The notes under the pieces were generated by a model. It was not told where the DNA came from and did not search any database. It saw nothing but the letters and a program-made list of their open reading frames with translations. Below are positions 60,701 through 64,000 of a stretch of DNA of 64,000 bases, in pieces; within the stretch, counting starts at the first letter, position 1; each line of letters begins with the position of its first letter. Location: assembly GCA_029224185.1 (NCBI GenBank), contig JANZKI010000033.1, positions 124,001 through 188,000 on the forward strand. Reading direction: 5' to 3'. Made by a program: the position numbers and the translations under genes. Source of the DNA: Karalla daura. Taxonomy: Eukaryota; Chordata; Actinopteri; Chaetodontiformes; Leiognathidae.

Positions 60701-63430
60701 TGCGAGGAAAAGCGCTGTGATAAAGTTTGTTGATACGTGCACCATTGGCCCATACGCAGTGCAGCAACAGGCCTGAAATGTATTCAGAACGCTTAGTTGA
60801 GCCTGTTTACAGCCCCCTGCATAGGAGACTGCGGGGAAAAGCGCTGTGATAAAGTTTGTTGATACGTGCACCATTGGCCCATACGCAGTGCAGCAACAGG
60901 CCTGAAAAGTGTTTAGAACGCTTAGTTGAGCCTGTTTACAGCCCCCTGCATAGGAGACTGCGGGGAAAAGCGCTTTGAAAAAGTGTGTTGATACGTGCAC
61001 CATTGGCCCATACGCAGTGCAGCAACAGGCCTGAAAAGTGTTTAGAACGCTTAGTTGAGCCTGTTTACAGCCCCCTGCATAGGAGACTGCGGGGAAAAGC
61101 GCTGTGACAAAGTTTGTTGATACGTGCACCATTGGCCCATACGCAGTGCAGCAACAGGCCTGAAAAGTGTTTAGAACGCTTAGTTGAGCCTGTTTACAGC
61201 CCCCTGCATAGGAGACTGCGGGGAAAAGTGCTTTGAAAAAGTTTGTGGATACGTGCACCATTGGCCCATACGCAGTGCAGCAACAGGCCTGAAAAGTGTT
61301 TAGAACGCTTAGTTGAGCCTGTTTACAGCCCCCTGCATAGGAGACTGCGGGGAAAAGCGCTTTGAAAAAGTTTGTTGATACGTGCACCATTGGCCCATAC
61401 GCAGTGCAGCAACAGGCCTGAAATGTATTCAGAACGCTTAGTTGAGCCTGTTTACAGCCCCCTGCATAGGAGACTGCGAGGAAAAGCGCTGTGATAAAGT
61501 TTGTTGATACGTGCACCATTGGCCCATACGCAGTGCAGCAACAGGCCTGAAATGTATTCAGAACGCTTAGTTGAGCCTGTTTACAGCCCCCTGCATAGGA
61601 GACTGCGGGGAAAAGCGCTGTGATAAAGTTTGTTGATACGTGCACCATTGGCCCATTCGCAGTGCAGCAACAGGCCTGAAAAGTGTTTAGAACGCTTAGT
61701 TGAGCCTGTTTACAGCCCCCTGCATAGGAGACTGCGGGGAAAAGCGCTTTGAAAAAGTTTGTTGACACGTGCACCATTGGCCCATACGCAGTGCAGCAAC
61801 AGGCCTGAAATGTATTCAGAACGCTTAGTTGAGCCTGTTTACAGCCCCCTGCATAGGAGACTGCGGGGAAAAGCGCTGTGATAAAGTTTGTTGATACGTG
61901 CACCATTGGCCCATACGCAGTGCAGCAACAGGCCTGAAAAGTGTTTAGAACGCTTAGTTGAGCCTGTTTACAGCCCCCTGCATAGGAGACTGCGGGGAAA
62001 AGCGCTTTGAAAAAGTGTGTTGATACGTGCACCATTGGCCCATACGCAGTGCAGCAACAGGCCTGAAAAGTGTTTAGAACGCTTAGTTGAGCCTGTTTAC
62101 AGCCCCCTGCATAGGAGACTGCGGGTAAAAGCGCTTTGAAAAAGTGTGTTGATACATGCACCATTGGCCCATACGCAGTGCAGCAACAGGCCTGAAAAGT
62201 GTTTAGAACGCTTAGTTGAGCCTGTTTACAGCCCCCTGCATCGGAGACTGCGGGGAAAAGCGCTTTGAAAAAGTTTGTTGATACGTGCACCTTTGGCCCA
62301 TACGCAGTGCAGCAACAGGCCTGAAAAGTGTTTAGAACGCTTAGTTGAGCCTGTTTACAGCCCCCTGCATAGGAGACTGCGGGGAAAAGCGCTTTGAAAA
62401 AGTGTGTTGATACGTGCACCATTGGCCCATACGCAGTGCAGCAACAGGCCTGAAAAGTGTTTAGAACGCTTAGTTGAGCCTGTTTACAGCCCCCTGCATA
62501 GGAGACTGCGGGGAAAAGCGCTTTGAAAAAGTTTGTTGATACGTGCACCATTGGCCCATACGCAGTGCAGCAACAGGCCTGAAAAGTGTTTAGAACGCTT
62601 AGTTGAGCCTGTTTACAGCCCCCTGCATCGGAGACTGCGGGGAAAAGCGCTTTGAAAAAGTTTGTTGATACGTGCACCTTTGGCCCATACGCAGTGCAGC
62701 AACAGGCCTGAAAAGTGTTTAGAACGCTTAGTTGAGCCTGTTTACAGCCCCCTGCATAGGAGACTGCAGGGAAAAGCACTTTGAAAAAGTTTGTTGATAC
62801 GTGCACCATTGGCCCACACGCAGTGCAGCAACAGGCCTGAAAAGTGTTTAGAACGCTTAGTTGAGCCTGTTTACAGCCCCCTGCATAGGAGACTGCGGGG
62901 AAAAGCGCTTTGAAAAAGTTTGTTGACACGTGCACCATTGGCCCATACGCAGTGCAGCAACAGGCCTGAAATGTATTCAGAACGCTTAGTTGAGCCTGTT
63001 TACAGCCCCCTGCATAGGAGACTGCGGGGAAAAGCGCTGTGACAAAGTTTGTTGATACGTGCACCATTGGCCCATACGCAGTGCAGCAACAGGCCTGAAA
63101 AGTGTTTAGAACGCTTAGTTGAGCCTGTTTACAGCCCCCTGCATAGGAGACTGCGGGGAAAAGTGCTTTGAAAAAGTTTGTGGATACGTGCACCATTGGC
63201 CCATACGCAGTGCAGCAACAGGCCTGAAAAGTGTTTAGAACGCTTAGTTGAGCCTGTTTACAGCCCCCTGCATAGGAGACTGCGGGGAAAAGCGCTTTGA
63301 AAAAGTTTGTTGATACGTGCACCATTGGCCCATACGCAGTGCAGCAACAGGCCTGAAATGTATTCAGAACGCTTAGTTGAGCCTGTTTACAGCCCCCTGC
63401 ATAGGAGACTGCGAGGAAAAGCGCTGTGAT
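60701..63430 (-). repeat. Higher-order series tagged by GCGAGGAAAAGCGCTGTGAT
   Basis: The rare TGCGAGGAAAAGCGC monomer occurs at 60,701, 61,475 and 63,410, with spacings of 774 and 1,935 bp (6 and 15 monomers). Each is followed by a GAAATGTATTCAG monomer and a GCTGTGATAAAG monomer, so blocks of at least three monomers move together. Within the longer spacing, GTGCACCTTTGGCC monomers near 62,290 and 62,680 resemble the 54-55 kb block. Confidence 0.82.
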
Positions 63431-64000
63431 AAAGTTTGTTGATACGTGCACCATTGGCCCATACGCAGTGCAGCAACAGGCCTGAAATGTATTCAGAACG
63501 CTTAGTTGAGCCTGTTTACAGCCCCCTGCATAGGAGACTGCGGGGAAAAGCGCTGTGATAAAGTTTGTTGATACGTGCACCATTGGCCCATACGCAGTGC
63601 AGCAACAGGCCTGAAAAGTGTTTAGAACGCTTAGTTGAGCCTGTTTACAGCCCCCTGCATAGGAGACTGCGGGGAAAAGCGCTTTGAAAAAGTTTGTTGA
63701 TACGTGCACCATTGGCCCATACGCAGTGCAGCAACAGGCCTGAAAAGTGTTTAGAACGCTTAGTTGAGCCTGTTTACAGCCCCCTGCATAGGAGACTGCG
63801 GGGAAAAGCGCTTTGAAAAAGTTTGTTGATACGTGCACCATTGGCCCATACGCAGTGCAGCAACAGGCCTGAAAAGTGTTTAGAACGCTTAGTTGAGCCT
63901 GTTTACAGCCCCCTGCATCGGAGACTGCGGGGAAAAGCGCTTTGAAAAAGTTTGTTGATACGTGCACCTTTGGCCCATACGCAGTGCAGCAACAGGCCTG

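Larger units (their letters stand above)
50931..64000 (-). repeat. Right satellite array, 129-bp monomer, reverse orientation
   Basis: About 101 monomers run to the end of the window, where the array is cut. Compared with the forward array it is more homogeneous and almost strictly 129-bp: spacings between marked monomers are exact multiples of 129 (387, 516, 645, 774 and 1,935 bp). No 159-bp or 128-bp monomers were seen. Its own variants are GCTGTGACAAAG and GCTGTGATAAAG in place of GCTTTGAAAAAG, GTGCACCTTTGGCC, GTTGACACGTGCACC, AAAGTGTGTTGATACG and GAAATGTATTCAG. The minus-strand frame MVHVSTNFFKAL... is open for 2,000 codons (51,401-57,403) and 1,982 codons (58,019-63,967). This is the expected by-product of a stop-free consensus whose length is divisible by three. 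Confidence 0.98.

Noticed and set aside
1..64000. CENP-B box in the monomer
   Set aside because: The core TTCG followed at the right spacing by A and CGGG is absent. TTCGAAACAC in a subset does not continue to CGGG.

Overview
The window is almost entirely satellite DNA from a eukaryote, most likely a teleost fish. Apart from one 1.15 kb retroelement, all 64 kb consists of tandem copies of a single 129-bp monomer. From length I estimate about 475 copies, with both array ends outside the window. The consensus monomer has 64 G/C in 129 bp. Its recognisable blocks are GGGCCAATGGTGCAC, a T/A block (AACAAACTTTTTCAAAG), a CCCCGCAGTCTCC box, TGCAGGGGGCTG, GCTCAACTAAGCGTTC and CAGGCCTG. I saw no host gene, tRNA, rRNA or CRISPR. 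The fish assignment rests on the retroelement: its 3' end has the RT C-terminal tail, the 3'UTR phrases and the short TTGAAG-type terminal repeat of the L2/CR1-type LINEs common in teleosts. This comes from memory, not from a search.

Layout. (1) 1-48,859: array in the forward orientation, with strong multi-scale higher-order structure. From 1 to about 30 kb, 129-bp monomers alternate with a 159-bp variant carrying a 30-bp T-rich insertion (about 56 copies in the left array, most of them here). Very long, nearly identical blocks recur at offsets of 8,964 bp and 7,039 bp. From about 30 to 48 kb the monomers are more diverged. A 128-bp subfamily with one deleted C appears here, together with several local higher-order repeats (644, 1,030, 1,314, 3,403 and 3,992 bp). 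(2) 48,859/48,860: abrupt reversal of array polarity. (3) 48,860-49,783 and 50,931-64,000: array in reverse orientation, more homogeneous, almost strictly 129-bp, without the 159-bp variant and with its own variants and 387/516/645/774-bp higher-order spacings. (4) 49,784-50,930: one 5'-truncated LINE copy in reverse orientation, flanked by a 5-bp target-site duplication (AGTTT).

Interpretation. 129 is divisible by three and one frame of the consensus has no stop codon, so the array yields very long open frames, up to 2,000 codons. These are judged to be by-products of the repeat rather than genes: variant monomers carry stops, 1-bp indels and mixed synonymous/non-synonymous changes. Long near-identical higher-order repeats, a polarity switch and low transposon density resemble centromeric or pericentromeric satellites (or another large heterochromatic block), but the sequence alone does not prove a centromere. 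The points most worth a second look are the nested higher-order repeats, the 30-bp insertion that looks like a tail-only retroposition later amplified with the satellite, the polarity switch, and the CCAAT motif present in most monomers but lost in the 128-bp subfamily.
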